64,000 bases of DNA, from assembly GCF_050749815.1 (NCBI RefSeq), contig NZ_CP192735.1:3162001-3226000 (forward strand), written 5' to 3'. The DNA is from Dyella_A sp050749815 (GTDB lineage: Bacteria > Pseudomonadota > Gammaproteobacteria > Xanthomonadales > Rhodanobacteraceae). Shown here piece by piece: positions 1 through 8,186 of the stretch (positions are counted from its first letter, which is position 1; each line of letters opens with the position of its first letter). Below the pieces are notes generated by a model. The model saw only the letters and a list, made by a program, of their open reading frames with translations, ran no database searches and was not told where the DNA came from. The position numbers and the translations under genes were made by a program.

Positions 1-1309
1 CGCGCATGTCCACGCCGGGGCCGTACTCAGTGCGGGCGTGATGCACGGGCGGTGCAGTCATGGTCATGCCGGCCATCTCTGGGCTCTCCGGGTGCTTGGG
101 CTGATCGCCCTTCGCGCCGTGATCCATCGCCATCGCGCCCATCATGTCGACCATCCCGAGTCGCGTGCGCGGATCCAGCGGCGGCACCGGCGCGCGCATG
201 CCTTCGCGCGGCGCCAGCGTGCCGCAGGCGTACCCGCTGCGGTCGATCGACTGGGCGAACACGGTGTAGGCGCGGTCGTCAGTCGGCTCCACCAGCACGT
301 CGTAGACCTCAGCCACACCGATGCGCAGCTCGTCCACCGCCACCGGCTGCACGTCCTGGCCGTCGGCTGCGATCACCGTCATTGTCAGGCCCGGGATCGC
401 CAAGTCGAAGAAGGTCATCGAGGAGCCGTTGATGATGCGCAGGCGCACCCGCTCGCCGGGGCGGAACAGGCCGGTCCAGTTGCCCGCCGGTGCCACGCCA
501 TTGAGCAGGTAGGTGTAGGTGGCGCCGGAGACGTCGCTGAGATCGCTGGGGCTCATCCGCATGCGGTTCCACATGCGGCGCTTGGCCAGCGCCTGCTGCC
601 AGCCCAGCGCGCGCACGTCGTGGAGGAACTCCGGGGCGGTCGGCTGGGCGTAGTTGTAGTAGTCGCTGTGGCGCTTGAGCGTGGCGTAGACGTGCTCGGG
701 ATCGTCGTCGGTCCAGTCCGACAGCAGCAGCACGTGCTCGCGGTCGGCCGGGTGCCGCTCGCCTTCGGCGGGGTCGACCACGATGGCGCCGTACAGGCCG
801 GTCTGCTCCTGGAACCGCGTGTGCGAGTGGTACCAGTAGGTGCCGCTCTGGCGCACGGGAAAGCGATAGCTGAAGGTTTCGCCCGGCGCGATGCCCGGGA
901 AGCTCAAGCCCGGGACGCCGTCCATGGCGAACGGCAGCAGGATGCCGTGCCAGTGGATCGAGGTGGGCGTAGCCAGGCGGTTGGTCACGTGCAGGGTGAC
1001 CTCGCTGCCTTCCTTCCAGCGCAGCAGCGGCCCGGGCGCGAAGCCGTTGATCGCATGCGCCAGCCGCCGCGTGCCGGTGAAGTTGACCGGCACCTGGCCG
1101 ATCTCCAGTGCGAATTCGGTGCCGGACAGCGTCGGCGGGGCGATACCGCCAACCACGGGGATACGCGCTGCAGCGGCACGGGCTGGACGGCTGCCGAGCA
1201 GCCCGGCGCTGGCGGCCACCGAACCGAGCGCGAGGCCCTGGACGAAGCGGCGGCGGGAAACATCCATCCCGCCGGGTGGCGACGGAACGGGCAGGTTCGT
1301 GCGGGTCAT
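1..1309 (-). CDS. copA: Copper-resistance multicopper oxidase CopA (3' end outside window)
   Basis: Periplasmic multicopper oxidase that oxidises Cu(I) in copper resistance. The reading frame opens at an ATG at 1309 with a GGAGAG ribosome site five bases upstream and runs off the left edge, so about 436 residues are visible of a family length near 600. A Tat signal (SRRRFVQGLALG) lies at residues 18-29. The first cupredoxin domain carries the copper-ligand motifs HWHG and YWYHSHT. A Met/His-rich stretch (MVDMMGAMAMDHG and following) typical of CopA appears near the visible end. The C-terminal HCH ligands would lie outside the window. It is downstream of a CopL-like gene, the usual Xanthomonas copLAB order. 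Family assignment is firm; substrate is inferred from family. Confidence 0.93.
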   Translation of the reverse strand, partial: MTRTNLPVPSPPGGMDVSRRRFVQGLALGSVAASAGLLGSRPARAAAARIPVVGGIAPPTLSGTEFALEIGQVPVNFTGTRRLAHAINGFAPGPLLRWKEGSEVTLHVTNRLATPTSIHWHGILLPFAMDGVPGLSFPGIAPGETFSYRFPVRQSGTYWYHSHTRFQEQTGLYGAIVVDPAEGERHPADREHVLLLSDWTDDDPEHVYATLKRHSDYYNYAQPTAPEFLHDVRALGWQQALAKRRMWNRMRMSPSDLSDVSGATYTYLLNGVAPAGNWTGLFRPGERVRLRIINGSSMTFFDLAIPGLTMTVIAADGQDVQPVAVDELRIGVAEVYDVLVEPTDDRAYTVFAQSIDRSGYACGTLAPREGMRAPVPPLDPRTRLGMVDMMGAMAMDHGAKGDQPKHPESPEMAGMTMTAPPVHHARTEYGPGVDMR

Positions 1310-1409
1310 CTGAACTCTCCAACAGGCGTCGCGCGAGCAGCGTGTCGCGACGCGACATCACGCACCCGCCGGGGCGTCCACGGCGGGCGATGGGCGTACG
1401 GGTGGAGAG

Positions 1410-1808
1410 TCAGTTTTGCGGTGGTCGCAACGGCGGCGACGCGGGCCGCCGCGGTGCGGTGTCGACCGGACGCGGCGCGAGCGCCACAGGCGACAACTGG
1501 AGCGCCACCGTCAGCGCCGGCACTGGCAGCAGCGCGGGCGCGCACATCGTGGGGCAGTGGCAAGCGCCATCGGCCATGCCCGCACCGCCGTCGCAATGGG
1601 GAGATCCCGGCGACGCAGCATGGGCGGCTGTCGCCGGATGGCTCGTCATCATGGCGGCTTCCGTCATCGCCGCGGGCGCCGTCGCCATGGCGCCCATGCC
1701 GACCATCGACAAGGCGTGGGCCGTGTTGAGCACCAGCATCAGCCAGGCGAACAGGCTCATCGCCCAGCGGCGGGGAGCAAGCGACAGGCGGCGTGGCGAG
1801 AGGATCAT
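1410..1808 (-). CDS. copL: CopL-like small metal-binding regulatory protein
   Basis: About 132-residue protein with an N-terminal hydrophobic export signal (LFAWLMLVLNTAHAL), a Met/His/Cys-rich middle (HCDGGAGMADGACHCPTMC) and a proline-rich tail ending LRPPQN. This layout and its position directly upstream of copA match CopL proteins, which in Xanthomonas are needed for copper-inducible expression of copAB. The ATG at 1808 is chosen; a GTG two codons upstream at 1814 is also in frame and directly follows an in-frame stop (TAA at 1818-1820 on the minus strand), so only these two starts are possible. The function is inferred from position and composition; there is no enzymatic motif. Confidence 0.68.
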   Translation of the reverse strand: MILSPRRLSLAPRRWAMSLFAWLMLVLNTAHALSMVGMGAMATAPAAMTEAAMMTSHPATAAHAASPGSPHCDGGAGMADGACHCPTMCAPALLPVPALTVALQLSPVALAPRPVDTAPRRPASPPLRPPQN

Positions 1809-1866
1809 CTGCACAGCTTAGGCGCTGCCGATCGGGCGCTCAACGCTGGAGCAGGCTCCATGCGGT

Positions 1867-2190
1867 CTACGGCTGGCTGAAGCCCAGGTGCAGGGTGATC
1901 TTGTCGCCGGCCTTGAGGTCCTTCATCGCCGCAGGCGGGAAATGCACCTTGAGCGCCATGCCGCCGGCGGTCACATCGACGATGCCGGTAGCCGGGTCGG
2001 CGGCGGTGACCGTGGCCGGCATGCGGTGCATGCCCTTGACGTTCATGCCGGCCATGCGGTGCATGCGCATCGACTGCATCGAGCCGCCCGCACTGGTGGC
2101 GGTAGGCGGCATGGTGTCCTGGGCGAGGGCGCTGCCGGCGGCGAGGGACAGGGTCAGCAGGGCAGCGGTAAGCGTACGGTGGCGGATCAT
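1867..2190 (-). CDS. Secreted Met-rich copper-binding-like protein (CusF-like)
   Basis: 107-residue periplasmic protein with a clear signal peptide (residues 1-23, ending ALAQ). A Met/His cluster (MQSMRMHRMAGMNVKGMHRM) is followed by a small beta domain with the phrase LKAGDKITLHL, reminiscent of CusF-type copper chaperones (VTAADPATGIVDV, then KVHFPPAAM). It is the first gene of the copper cluster and precedes the CopL-like gene by about 60 bases. The CusF relationship is judged by eye only; the usual CusF ligand set is not clearly present, so the safer label is a small secreted metal-binding protein. Confidence 0.6.
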   Translation of the reverse strand: MIRHRTLTAALLTLSLAAGSALAQDTMPPTATSAGGSMQSMRMHRMAGMNVKGMHRMPATVTAADPATGIVDVTAGGMALKVHFPPAAMKDLKAGDKITLHLGFSQP

Positions 2191-2240
2191 CGGCGTTCTC
2201 CGGAAGCGGTGGGCTCGGAACAGCCGCCCGACGCTAGCGC

Positions 2241-2271
2241 ACGCCGCGTTCAGTCCACCTGAAAACGGCGT
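2241..2271 (-). terminator. Stem-loop between efflux operon and copper cluster
   Basis: Nested inverted repeat: outer arms ACGCCG/CGGCGT and inner arms TTCAG/CTGAA around TCCAC, lying between the stop of the DHA2 pump gene (2284) and the start of the copper cluster (2190). There is no U-tract, so it may be a weak terminator or an operator for the copper genes. Confidence 0.4.
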
Positions 2272-2283
2272 GTGCGAGCGGCC

Positions 2284-3810
2284 TCAGTGACCGCCGGCAG
2301 CCGGCCCCGGCTTCGCCCCGAACGGCGGCTTGGCCAGCCAGATCACCAGGATCAGCCCCAGGAAGATCCAGCCCAGCACGTGGAACACCTCGTTGAAGGA
2401 GATCTGGTAACCCTGCTGGGTGATCATCTGGTTGATCGTCGCCGCGGCCGCGGTGGTATCACCATGACCAACCTGCTGTATCGCCGCCTGCGCGGTGGGG
2501 TTGTACGGGGTGATCTGCTCGGCCAGCTGGGCGTGGTGGGTGACCGCCCGGCGCTCCCACATGAAGGTGGTAAGCGAGGCGGCGAAGCTGCCGCCCAGCG
2601 TGCGCAGGAAGGTGGCCAAGCCGGAGCCGGCGGCAATCTCGTTCTGCTGCAGGTCCGACAGCAGAATCGACAGCACCGGCATGAAGAACAGCGCCACGCC
2701 CAGGCCCTGCAGCAGCTGCACCATCGCCACGTGGTGGAAGTCGATCTGCAGGTAGAAGTCCGAGCGCATGAAGCAGGTCACGCCCATCACCAGGAAGGCC
2801 GCACTGGCCAGCCAGCGCAGGTCGATGCGGCTGGCGTACTTGCCCACCACGAAGGTCAGCAACACCGGAATCACGCCCAGCGGCGCGGTGGCGTAGCCGG
2901 CCCAGGTCGAGGTGTAGCCCAGGTTGCGCTGCAGCCACAGCGGCACCATCAGGCCGATCGAGAAGAACGCGGCATACGCGAGCACCAGTGCCAACGTGCC
3001 GGCGCTGAAGTTGCGATGGCGGAACAGCCGAAGATTGACGATCGGATCCTTGTCGGTGAGCTCCCAGATCAAGAACACCGCCAAGGCGACCGCCGAGATG
3101 ATGCTGGTGATGACGATGAAGTGGGAATTGAACCAGTCCTCGTCGTTGCCCTTGTCCAGCACCACCTGCAGCGCGCCCACGCCGATGATCAGCGTGATCA
3201 GACCGACGTAGTCGATCTTCGGCCGCTCAGTCTTCTCCTCGCGGCCCTTCATCTGCGCGCCCACCACCATCGAGGCGAAGATGCCGATCGGCACGTTGAT
3301 GAAGAAGATCCACGGCCACGAGTAGTTGTCGGTGATCAGGCCGCCCAGGATCGGGCCGGCGATCGGCGCCACCACGGTGACCATCGCCAGCAGCGCCAGC
3401 GCCATGCCGCGCTTGGCCGGCGGGTAGATCGAGATCAGCAGGCTCTGCGTGATCGGGTACATCGGGCCGGCCACCGCGCCCTGGATCGCGCGGAACAGGA
3501 TCAGCATGCCCATGCTCTGCGAGATGCCGCACAGGAACGAGGTCAGTGCAAACAGCAGCGTCGACCAGATGAACAGCTTTACCTCGCCGAAGCGGCGGGT
3601 GAGGAAGCCGGTCAGCGGCAGCGCGATGGCCATGCTCACCGCAAACGAGGTGATCACCCAGGTGCTCTGGTTCGAGCTCACGCCGAGGTTGCCGGCGATG
3701 GTCGGCAGCGACACGTTGGCGATCGTCGTATCCAGCACCTGCATGAAGGTGGCCAGCGACAGGCCGACCGTGGTCAGCGCCAGATTGGGTGGACGGAAGG
3801 CTGTGCTCAT
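2284..3810 (-). CDS. emrB: DHA2-family MFS drug efflux pump (EmrB/QacA type)
   Basis: 508-residue inner-membrane proton/drug antiporter with 14 predicted transmembrane segments, the normal length for EmrB. Visible landmarks are the MFS motif region GFLTRRFGEVKLF between helices 2 and 3 and the helix 1 phrase TFMQVLDTTIANVSLP, which is diagnostic of the DHA2 group. It is the last gene of a MarR-led operon and follows the HlyD adaptor gene by 72 bases. With the adaptor and the outer-membrane factor it should form a tripartite exporter for hydrophobic drugs or uncouplers. The real substrates cannot be read from the sequence. Confidence 0.93.
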   Translation of the reverse strand: MSTAFRPPNLALTTVGLSLATFMQVLDTTIANVSLPTIAGNLGVSSNQSTWVITSFAVSMAIALPLTGFLTRRFGEVKLFIWSTLLFALTSFLCGISQSMGMLILFRAIQGAVAGPMYPITQSLLISIYPPAKRGMALALLAMVTVVAPIAGPILGGLITDNYSWPWIFFINVPIGIFASMVVGAQMKGREEKTERPKIDYVGLITLIIGVGALQVVLDKGNDEDWFNSHFIVITSIISAVALAVFLIWELTDKDPIVNLRLFRHRNFSAGTLALVLAYAAFFSIGLMVPLWLQRNLGYTSTWAGYATAPLGVIPVLLTFVVGKYASRIDLRWLASAAFLVMGVTCFMRSDFYLQIDFHHVAMVQLLQGLGVALFFMPVLSILLSDLQQNEIAAGSGLATFLRTLGGSFAASLTTFMWERRAVTHHAQLAEQITPYNPTAQAAIQQVGHGDTTAAAATINQMITQQGYQISFNEVFHVLGWIFLGLILVIWLAKPPFGAKPGPAAGGH

Positions 3811-3882
3811 GACGACTCGAGTGGGGGCGGGGGAGGAGCCGGTGCCGCCGCGGGGACGGCGACACCGGCGCGGCGGTCGGCC

Positions 3883-5085
3883 TTACTTGCCCTTACCGCC
3901 GGCCATGTTGGCGTGGATGATCTGCGCGATGACGCCGTCGGCCTGCGCCAGCTGCTTGTCGTAAACGTCGGTGTTGAGCAGCGGTGCCGTCGGCGACTGC
4001 TGCGCCAGCATCGGACCGTTCTGGTCGTGCAGGCTCACTTCCACGTTGCTGGACAGGCCCAGGCGCAGCGGATGCGCGTCGAGCTGCTTGGGCTCGGTGA
4101 ACACGATGCGCACCGGCACGCGCTGCACGATCTTGATCCAGTTGCCGGTGGCGTTCTGCGCCGGCAGCAGCGAGAACGCGCTGCCGGTGCCCACGCCCAG
4201 GCTCTGCACCTTGCCCTTGAAGGTGACGTCGCCGCCGTACACGTCCACATCCACGTCCACCGGCTGGCCGATGCGCATGTGGGTGAGCTGGGTTTCCTTG
4301 AAGTTGGCGTCGATCCACACCTGGTGCAGCGGCACCACCGCCATCATCGCCATGCCCGGCGCCACGCGCTGACCCAGCTGCACCGAGCGCTTGGCGACGT
4401 AGCCGTCCACCGGCGCCACGATGGTGGTGCGCAGGTCGTCGAGGTAGGCGGCGCGCAGTTTGGCGGCGGCCATCTGGACGTCCGGATGCGAGGCGACCAC
4501 GGTGTCGTCGACCAGCACGCGCGAGGTGTTGTACTGCTGCTGCGCGTTGGTCAGCCCGCTTTCGGCAGCGGCCAGCGCGTCACGGGCGTGGGCCAGTTCT
4601 TCGGCGGAGATCGCGCCGCTCTTGGCCAGGTTCCTGCGGCGCTCGTAATCGGCGCGAGCCTTGTCCACCGCCACCTGACGCGCGGCCACGTCGGCCTGCG
4701 CGCTGGTCACGCTGTTGTACAGGCCGCGCACCTTGCGCACGGTGTTGGCGAGATTGGCCTTGGCTTCGGCCAGCGCCACGTCGGCGTTGCTCTTGTCCAG
4801 GCGCACCAGCACGTCGCCGGCATGCACGAGGTCGCCGTCATCGGCGCCGATGCTCACCACGGTGCCGGCCAGCTGCGGGGTGATCTGCACCACGTTGCCG
4901 TTGACGTAGGCGTCGTCGGTGCTCTCGTACCAGCGGCCGTCAAGGAAGTACCACGCGGTCCAAGCGATGGCGGCAAGCACCACCAGCACGCCGAGCAGGC
5001 GCAGGAAAAAGCCGCGACGGTTGTTCGCCGGCTTGGCCGGCGCGCCGGCCTGGGGGTCGGCCGGAGTGGAGGGTTGGCTGGACAT
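3883..5085 (-). CDS. emrA: HlyD-family periplasmic adaptor (EmrA type)
   Basis: 400-residue membrane fusion protein. A cytoplasmic N-terminus is followed by one transmembrane helix (FFLRLLGVLVVLAAIAWTAWYFL, about residues 27-49), a lipoyl-like half (GTVVSIGADDGDLVHAGDVLVRLD), a coiled-coil hairpin rich in Ala/Glu/Arg (about residues 100-200), the second lipoyl half (VDGYVAKRSVQLGQRV) and a beta-barrel. This is the EmrA organisation. It links the inner-membrane pump encoded downstream to the outer-membrane channel encoded 9 bases upstream. Confidence 0.93.
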   Translation of the reverse strand: MSSQPSTPADPQAGAPAKPANNRRGFFLRLLGVLVVLAAIAWTAWYFLDGRWYESTDDAYVNGNVVQITPQLAGTVVSIGADDGDLVHAGDVLVRLDKSNADVALAEAKANLANTVRKVRGLYNSVTSAQADVAARQVAVDKARADYERRRNLAKSGAISAEELAHARDALAAAESGLTNAQQQYNTSRVLVDDTVVASHPDVQMAAAKLRAAYLDDLRTTIVAPVDGYVAKRSVQLGQRVAPGMAMMAVVPLHQVWIDANFKETQLTHMRIGQPVDVDVDVYGGDVTFKGKVQSLGVGTGSAFSLLPAQNATGNWIKIVQRVPVRIVFTEPKQLDAHPLRLGLSSNVEVSLHDQNGPMLAQQSPTAPLLNTDVYDKQLAQADGVIAQIIHANMAGGKGK

Positions 5086-5094
5086 GGTCAGGCC

Positions 5095-6591
5095 TCAGGA
5101 ATGATCGGAAGGGGAGGAGGAGGGAGCATCGGCAGGCGGCGTGGCCGGCGGCACCGCATCGGCGTTGCGCGGCTGGTAACCGCCACCGAGCGCGGCCAGC
5201 AGCTGCACCGACAGATCGACCTGCTGCGCCTTCAGCGCAGCCAGGCCCTGTTCGGCCTGCAGCAGCTGCTGGCGCACGGAGAGCGCTTCGAGGTAGCTGC
5301 CCACGCCGGCGTGATAGCGCTGGCTGGCCAGCTCCCACGCCTGGCTGGCGGCATCCAGCGCACGCTGCTGGGCCTCGACCTGGGTGGCGAGCGAATCGAG
5401 CCCGGAAAGATCGTCGGCGACCTCGTTCACCGCGCCCACCAGGGTCTGGTTGTACTGCGCCACGGCCAGGTCGTAGGCGGCGTCCTTGCGATCGAGGTTG
5501 GCGCGCAGGCGGCCACCGTCGTAGATCGGCAGGCTCAGCGTGGGACCGAGCTGGTAGAACCGCGCCGGCAGCTGGAACAGGTTGGTGCCGCCGGTGGCGA
5601 GCACGCCAGCCAGCGCGCCGATGCTGAGGTTGGGCAGGAACTCGGTCTTGGCCGCCTTGATGTCCTTCTGCGCGGCCTCGACACGCCAGCGCGCGGCCAC
5701 CAGGTCCGGGCGATGACCGATCAGATCGGCCGACAGGTTCGCCGGCACGGCCACCGCGGTCGGTTGCAGCACGGCCGGACGACCGATCGCCAGACCACGG
5801 TCCGGACCCTTGCCGAGCAGCACCGACAGCGCCGAGCGGGCGGCATCCACCGCGCGGTCGGCCACCGCCTGCTCGCGCTGGGCCTGCGCCACCTCGGCGT
5901 CGCCCTGCTTGAGCTGTAGCGTGCTGTCCACGCCGGCGTCGACGCGCTGGCGGGTCAGCTTGCGCGCCTCGCTGGCGCGCTGGAATTCGGCATCGGCGAC
6001 GTCCTTCTGGGCGAACGCATAGCCGAGCTGCGCATAGGCGCGCGCCACGTTGGCGGACAGCTGGATGCGCGCGGCGCGCGTCTCGATGTCGGCGGCCTTG
6101 GCGGCGCCCACGGCCGCTTCCCAGGCAGCCTTCTTGCCGCCCCACAGGTCCAGGCCCCAGTTGAAGCTGGCGTAGGCGTACTTGGCGGTAACGAAATGGC
6201 CGCCACCCACGTCCGGCGGCACCGCCGTGGTCGGCAAGTGCGCGCCGGAGACGGCGGCGCCGGCGTTCACGCTGGGGCCGCGCACGGCGTTGGCGCTGCT
6301 CACCTCGGCCTGCGCGGCACGCGCGCGGGCATCGGCGACGGCGAGGCTGGGGTTGTCGCGCAACGCCTCGGCGATCAATGCGCCGAGCTGGGGATCACCC
6401 AGCGCGGTCCACCAGTCCTCGCTCGGCCAGGTGGCTTCGGCGGCGTGCAGGCGCGCCAGGCTTTGCGCGGTGGCCAGCGTGGACGGATCGGTCGGCGTGC
6501 CGCGGGTATGCAGGCCGCCGCTGCTGGCGCAACCGGCCAGGGCGAGGGCGAGCCCGATGCCCGCGGCGAAGGAGTGCAGACGCATGGTCAT
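5095..6591 (-). CDS. NodT-family outer-membrane efflux channel lipoprotein
   Basis: 498-residue TolC-like outer-membrane factor of the RND/NodT lipoprotein class. The signal ends in a lipobox (LALALAGC, Cys at residue 21). The body shows the two repeated OEP halves, with phrases such as AEALRDNPSLAVADARARAAQAEV and the conserved HRPDLVAARWRVEAAQ. It is the exit duct for the efflux operon and sits between marR (33 bases upstream) and the adaptor gene. ATG at 6591 is used; an ATG two codons further in (6585) is equally possible. The C-terminus has a Pro/Ala/Ser-rich tail. Confidence 0.92.
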   Translation of the reverse strand: MTMRLHSFAAGIGLALALAGCASSGGLHTRGTPTDPSTLATAQSLARLHAAEATWPSEDWWTALGDPQLGALIAEALRDNPSLAVADARARAAQAEVSSANAVRGPSVNAGAAVSGAHLPTTAVPPDVGGGHFVTAKYAYASFNWGLDLWGGKKAAWEAAVGAAKAADIETRAARIQLSANVARAYAQLGYAFAQKDVADAEFQRASEARKLTRQRVDAGVDSTLQLKQGDAEVAQAQREQAVADRAVDAARSALSVLLGKGPDRGLAIGRPAVLQPTAVAVPANLSADLIGHRPDLVAARWRVEAAQKDIKAAKTEFLPNLSIGALAGVLATGGTNLFQLPARFYQLGPTLSLPIYDGGRLRANLDRKDAAYDLAVAQYNQTLVGAVNEVADDLSGLDSLATQVEAQQRALDAASQAWELASQRYHAGVGSYLEALSVRQQLLQAEQGLAALKAQQVDLSVQLLAALGGGYQPRNADAVPPATPPADAPSSSPSDHS

Positions 6592-6624
6592 GATCTCTGG
6601 GGAAAGGGGAGTCGGGTCGGGGAA

Positions 6625-7092
6625 TCAGGACTTGTCGCGCAGCGCGTGCAGCACGCGCTCCAGGTAGTCGTGCAGTTGTTCGCGCTCGGTGAGGCTGAGC
6701 GAGCGCTGGGCCGCTTCCAGCACGCGGTCGTTGCAGTCGGTGAGGCGCTGCCACAGCGCATCGCCGACCTCGGTCAGCTCGATGCGCAGCGCGCGGCGGT
6801 CCTGCTCGTGCGGCGTGCGGCGCAGAAAGCCCTTGGCCTCGAGCTGGTCGAGCTGGCGGGTCATGGCGCCGCCGTCCAGCTCCACCGAGCGCGCCAGCTC
6901 GCTGGCGCTCATCGGGCCGAGCCGGGCCAGCCGCTTGAGGATCAGGAACTGGGTGAAACGCAGGTCGATCTCCTGCGCGGCCAGCTCGGCTTCCATCGCG
7001 CGGACGATCTCGGAGCGGACCAGGCCGAGCAGCACGCCGAGGCTCTCGGCGGGGCCCTTGAGGATGGGAGCGGTGGGGTTGGCGGTGTTCAT
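6625..7092 (-). CDS. MarR-family repressor of the efflux operon
   Basis: 155-residue winged-helix regulator. The MarR core is visible: LRFTQFLILKRLARLGPMSASELARSVELDGGAMTRQLDQLEAKGFLRR, then the wing HEQDRRALRIELTEVG. It is first in the operon with the efflux genes, so autorepression relieved by a drug ligand is likely. The ATG at 7092 is chosen. A frame extension to a TTG at 7128 exists, but that codon lies inside the -35 hexamer of the apparent promoter, so it is not credible. The -10 element ends only about nine bases before this ATG, which implies a nearly leaderless mRNA. Confidence 0.92.
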   Translation of the reverse strand: MNTANPTAPILKGPAESLGVLLGLVRSEIVRAMEAELAAQEIDLRFTQFLILKRLARLGPMSASELARSVELDGGAMTRQLDQLEAKGFLRRTPHEQDRRALRIELTEVGDALWQRLTDCNDRVLEAAQRSLSLTEREQLHDYLERVLHALRDKS

Positions 7093-7100
7093 AGCCGCGC

Positions 7101-7136
7101 ATTCTATTGCCGCAAGTTTATTTGTCAAGGCAAATA
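7101..7136 (-). promoter_or_regulatory. Promoter and MarR operator of the efflux operon
   Basis: On the minus strand a perfect -35 hexamer TTGACA (7128-7123) and a -10 TAGAAT (7106-7101) are separated by 16 bases. The -35 lies inside an 18-bp inverted repeat at 7119-7136, TATTTG-N6-CAAATA, a typical size and AT content for a MarR dimer site. Binding there would block RNA polymerase, giving autorepression of marR and the efflux genes. Confidence 0.75.
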
Positions 7137-7241
7137 TCTCAGCAACAGCCTTTGCAGCGGCAAAACTCCCGCGGCGCCGGACCCGCCCCTCGCGAGGTGC
7201 GGCTGTTGGCGTGACAAACGCCGCGGAGCCAGGCAGACTCC

Positions 7242-7265
7242 TGAAATACTTATTTCAATGAAATA
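7242..7265 (+). promoter_or_regulatory. Overlapping ArsR-type operator half-sites over the start codon
   Basis: Three alternating half-sites are seen: TGAAATA (7242-7248), TATTTCA (7251-7257) and TGAAATA (7259-7265). The first two form a perfect inverted repeat with a 2-base spacer, and the last two form one with a single-base spacer. The last half-site ends on the A of the start codon of the ArsR-DsrE gene. ArsR-family repressors bind AT-rich imperfect palindromes of this kind, so autoregulation is likely. Confidence 0.65.
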
Positions 7266-8152
7266 TGAATAACGATCCCCTCCCCACCGCGCTCCTGCAC
7301 CAGCGCGCGCAAGACACGGCCCGCCTGCTGCAGGCGCTGGCCCACCCCACGCGCCTGCTGGTGCTGTGCCGCCTGTTCCGCCAGGGCGAGGCCAGTGCGG
7401 GCGAACTGTCGACCCAGTTGGGGATCGCGCCCTCGGCGCTGTCGCAGCACCTGGCGCGCATGCGCGAGGAGGGACTGTTGGAGCAGCGACGCCAGGCCCA
7501 GCAACTGTTCTACCGGCTGGGCGCCGAGGCCTCGGCCCACGTGCCCGCGCTGCTCACCAGCCTGTGCGCGCTGCCCCCGGACCCCGCCCCACCGTCAGGA
7601 GACGACCCGATGAAAGCTTCCGCGCTGGCCGCCGTGCTCGGCCTGGCCCTCACCCATGCCGGCGCGATCGCCGCCGATGGGTTCTGGATCACCCCCACCA
7701 TCGAGGGCGCCGGCAGGATCCATCCGCTGCCGCAGGCGCACTACCAACCCGACGCGCGTGCGTCCTACAAGGTGGTATTCAGCCTCACCGGGGCAGGCAA
7801 GCCCGATCAGGTCAATCCGGGGCTGCAGCGCGTCGCCCGCACGGTGAACCTGTACACGCACGCGGGCGTGCCGCTGAGCCATCTGCACTTCGTGGCGGTG
7901 GCGTCCGGCGCGGCCACGCCGCTGGCCCTGGACGACGCGCATTACCAGGCCGCGTTCGGCCAGCTCAACCCCAACCTGCCGGTGATCGCCCGTCTGCGCG
8001 AGGCCGGTGTCGACGTGGCGGTCTGCGGCCAGGCCGTGGCTGAGCACGACTACCCGTACGAGGCGGTCGACCGCCACGTCACGCTGGCCCTGTCAGCGTT
8101 GACCACGATCACCGAGCTGCAGCAGCAGGGCTACGCCTTGATGCCGCTTTGA
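7265..8152 (+). CDS. ArsR regulator fused in frame to a DsrE-family domain
   Basis: Continuous 295-codon frame. Residues 1-110 are an ArsR winged helix (LLQALAHPTRLLVLCRLF, then GELSTQLGIAPSALSQHLARMREEGLL). Residues 116-137 (MKASALAAVLGLALTHAGAIAA) look like a signal peptide, and the rest is a DsrE-type sulfur-carrier domain with a conserved Cys (VAVCGQAV, residue 254). A Shine-Dalgarno-like AGGAG precedes the internal ATG at 7610, so a separate exported DsrE protein may also be made. No stop codon separates the parts. The junction reads ATGA, as in ordinary coupled genes, which suggests that a small indel could have removed the ArsR stop. No ribosome site precedes 7265. It heads the thiosulfate gene cluster. 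Confidence 0.75.
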   Translation: MNNDPLPTALLHQRAQDTARLLQALAHPTRLLVLCRLFRQGEASAGELSTQLGIAPSALSQHLARMREEGLLEQRRQAQQLFYRLGAEASAHVPALLTSLCALPPDPAPPSGDDPMKASALAAVLGLALTHAGAIAADGFWITPTIEGAGRIHPLPQAHYQPDARASYKVVFSLTGAGKPDQVNPGLQRVARTVNLYTHAGVPLSHLHFVAVASGAATPLALDDAHYQAAFGQLNPNLPVIARLREAGVDVAVCGQAVAEHDYPYEAVDRHVTLALSALTTITELQQQGYALMPL

Positions 8153-8186
8153 ATACCTGTAACCGATCACGACACGGGATGACACG

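Noticed and set aside
2272..5919. A 1215-codon open frame on the plus strand opposite the efflux genes
   Set aside because: It is rich in His, Arg, Gly and Gln without motifs and mirrors the third-codon GC bias of the genuine genes on the other strand.
7258..7272. Four-codon frame ATG AAA TAT GAA TAA overlapping the ArsR-DsrE start
   Set aside because: There is no ribosome site and it arises from the operator repeats; a leader peptide role cannot be supported.
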